Source: Paenibacillus taiwanensis DSM 18679 (GTDB lineage Bacteria; Bacillota; Bacilli; Paenibacillales; Paenibacillaceae). Taken from it: a stretch of DNA of 64,000 nt. Positions 63,956-64,000 of the stretch are shown piece by piece. A program made the position numbers and the translations under genes. The stretch covers positions 372,692-436,691 of the forward strand of contig NZ_KE384308.1 in NCBI RefSeq assembly GCF_000425125.1, read 5' to 3'. The notes under the pieces are model-generated. The model saw only the letters and a program-made list of their open reading frames with translations. It was not told where the DNA came from and searched no databases. The stretch's first letter is position 1. Every line of letters begins with the position of its first letter.

Positions 63956-64000
63956 ATTATGGTCCCCCTTTAGGTAAAAAGAAAGCACGCAATTCAATTA

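Overview
The window is chromosomal DNA of a low-to-mid-GC, endospore-forming member of the Bacillales, most likely a Paenibacillus or close relative. Four things point there: the spoVK-hflX-ynbB-glnR-glnA block in the order known from Bacillus subtilis; spore genes (a GerAB-type permease and a BclA-like collagen-repeat protein behind a sigma-K-like promoter); Gram-positive lipoproteins and Shine-Dalgarno sequences (GGAGG) before nearly every gene; and large hybrid sensor kinases and NRPS genes typical of Paenibacillus. Species cannot be fixed from the sequence. I see no rRNA, tRNA, CRISPR array, prophage or intact insertion sequence.

Layout. 1-4041: the start of a lipopeptide-type NRPS/PKS locus on the minus strand, with a cyclic-peptide-type ABC exporter followed by a fatty-acyl-AMP ligase plus carrier protein that runs off the left edge. 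4516-14103 (minus): a solute-binding lipoprotein, an HlyD-type adaptor and two sugar-type ABC permeases with no ATPase, next to an OmpR-type two-component pair and a 1033-residue 7TMR-DISM hybrid kinase. 14365-36071: an accessory stretch of mostly single genes (chemoreceptor, germination permease, AdaA, hydrolases, TrxR-like enzyme, second orphan solute-binding protein, glycosyltransferases, diguanylate cyclase, response regulator, YogA-like reductase, two LysR regulators, MFS pump, CatB-type acetyltransferase, Gfo/Idh/MocA enzyme), separated by hairpin terminators.

36244-49984 is the core of interest: a sigma-54 lysine-catabolism island. It holds a KamR-like enhancer-binding protein, kamA (lysine 2,3-aminomutase), ablB/yodP (beta-lysine N-acetyltransferase), a six-gene minus-strand operon (yodT, yodS, yodR, yodQ, a GABA-type aminotransferase, an aldehyde dehydrogenase) and rpoN itself. 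Three sigma-54 -24/-12 promoters are readable: one before kamA and two back to back between yodT and ablB. The genes fit a route from lysine through N6-acetyl-beta-lysine to 4-acetamidobutyrate, GABA and succinate; only the carbon-carbon cleavage step is not encoded here.

50068-63955: a membrane/winged-helix protein, an FAD enzyme, the collagen-like spore protein, a run of small secreted proteins (Kelch, a 115-residue unknown, a PPC-domain protein), then the conserved glnA-glnR-ynbB-hflX-spoVK block and a YdcF-like protein.

A second notable point is the 5' leader of the CatB-type acetyltransferase. It contains a promoter, a 17-20 codon leader ORF and a hairpin abutting the Shine-Dalgarno sequence, the layout expected for antibiotic-inducible translation attenuation.
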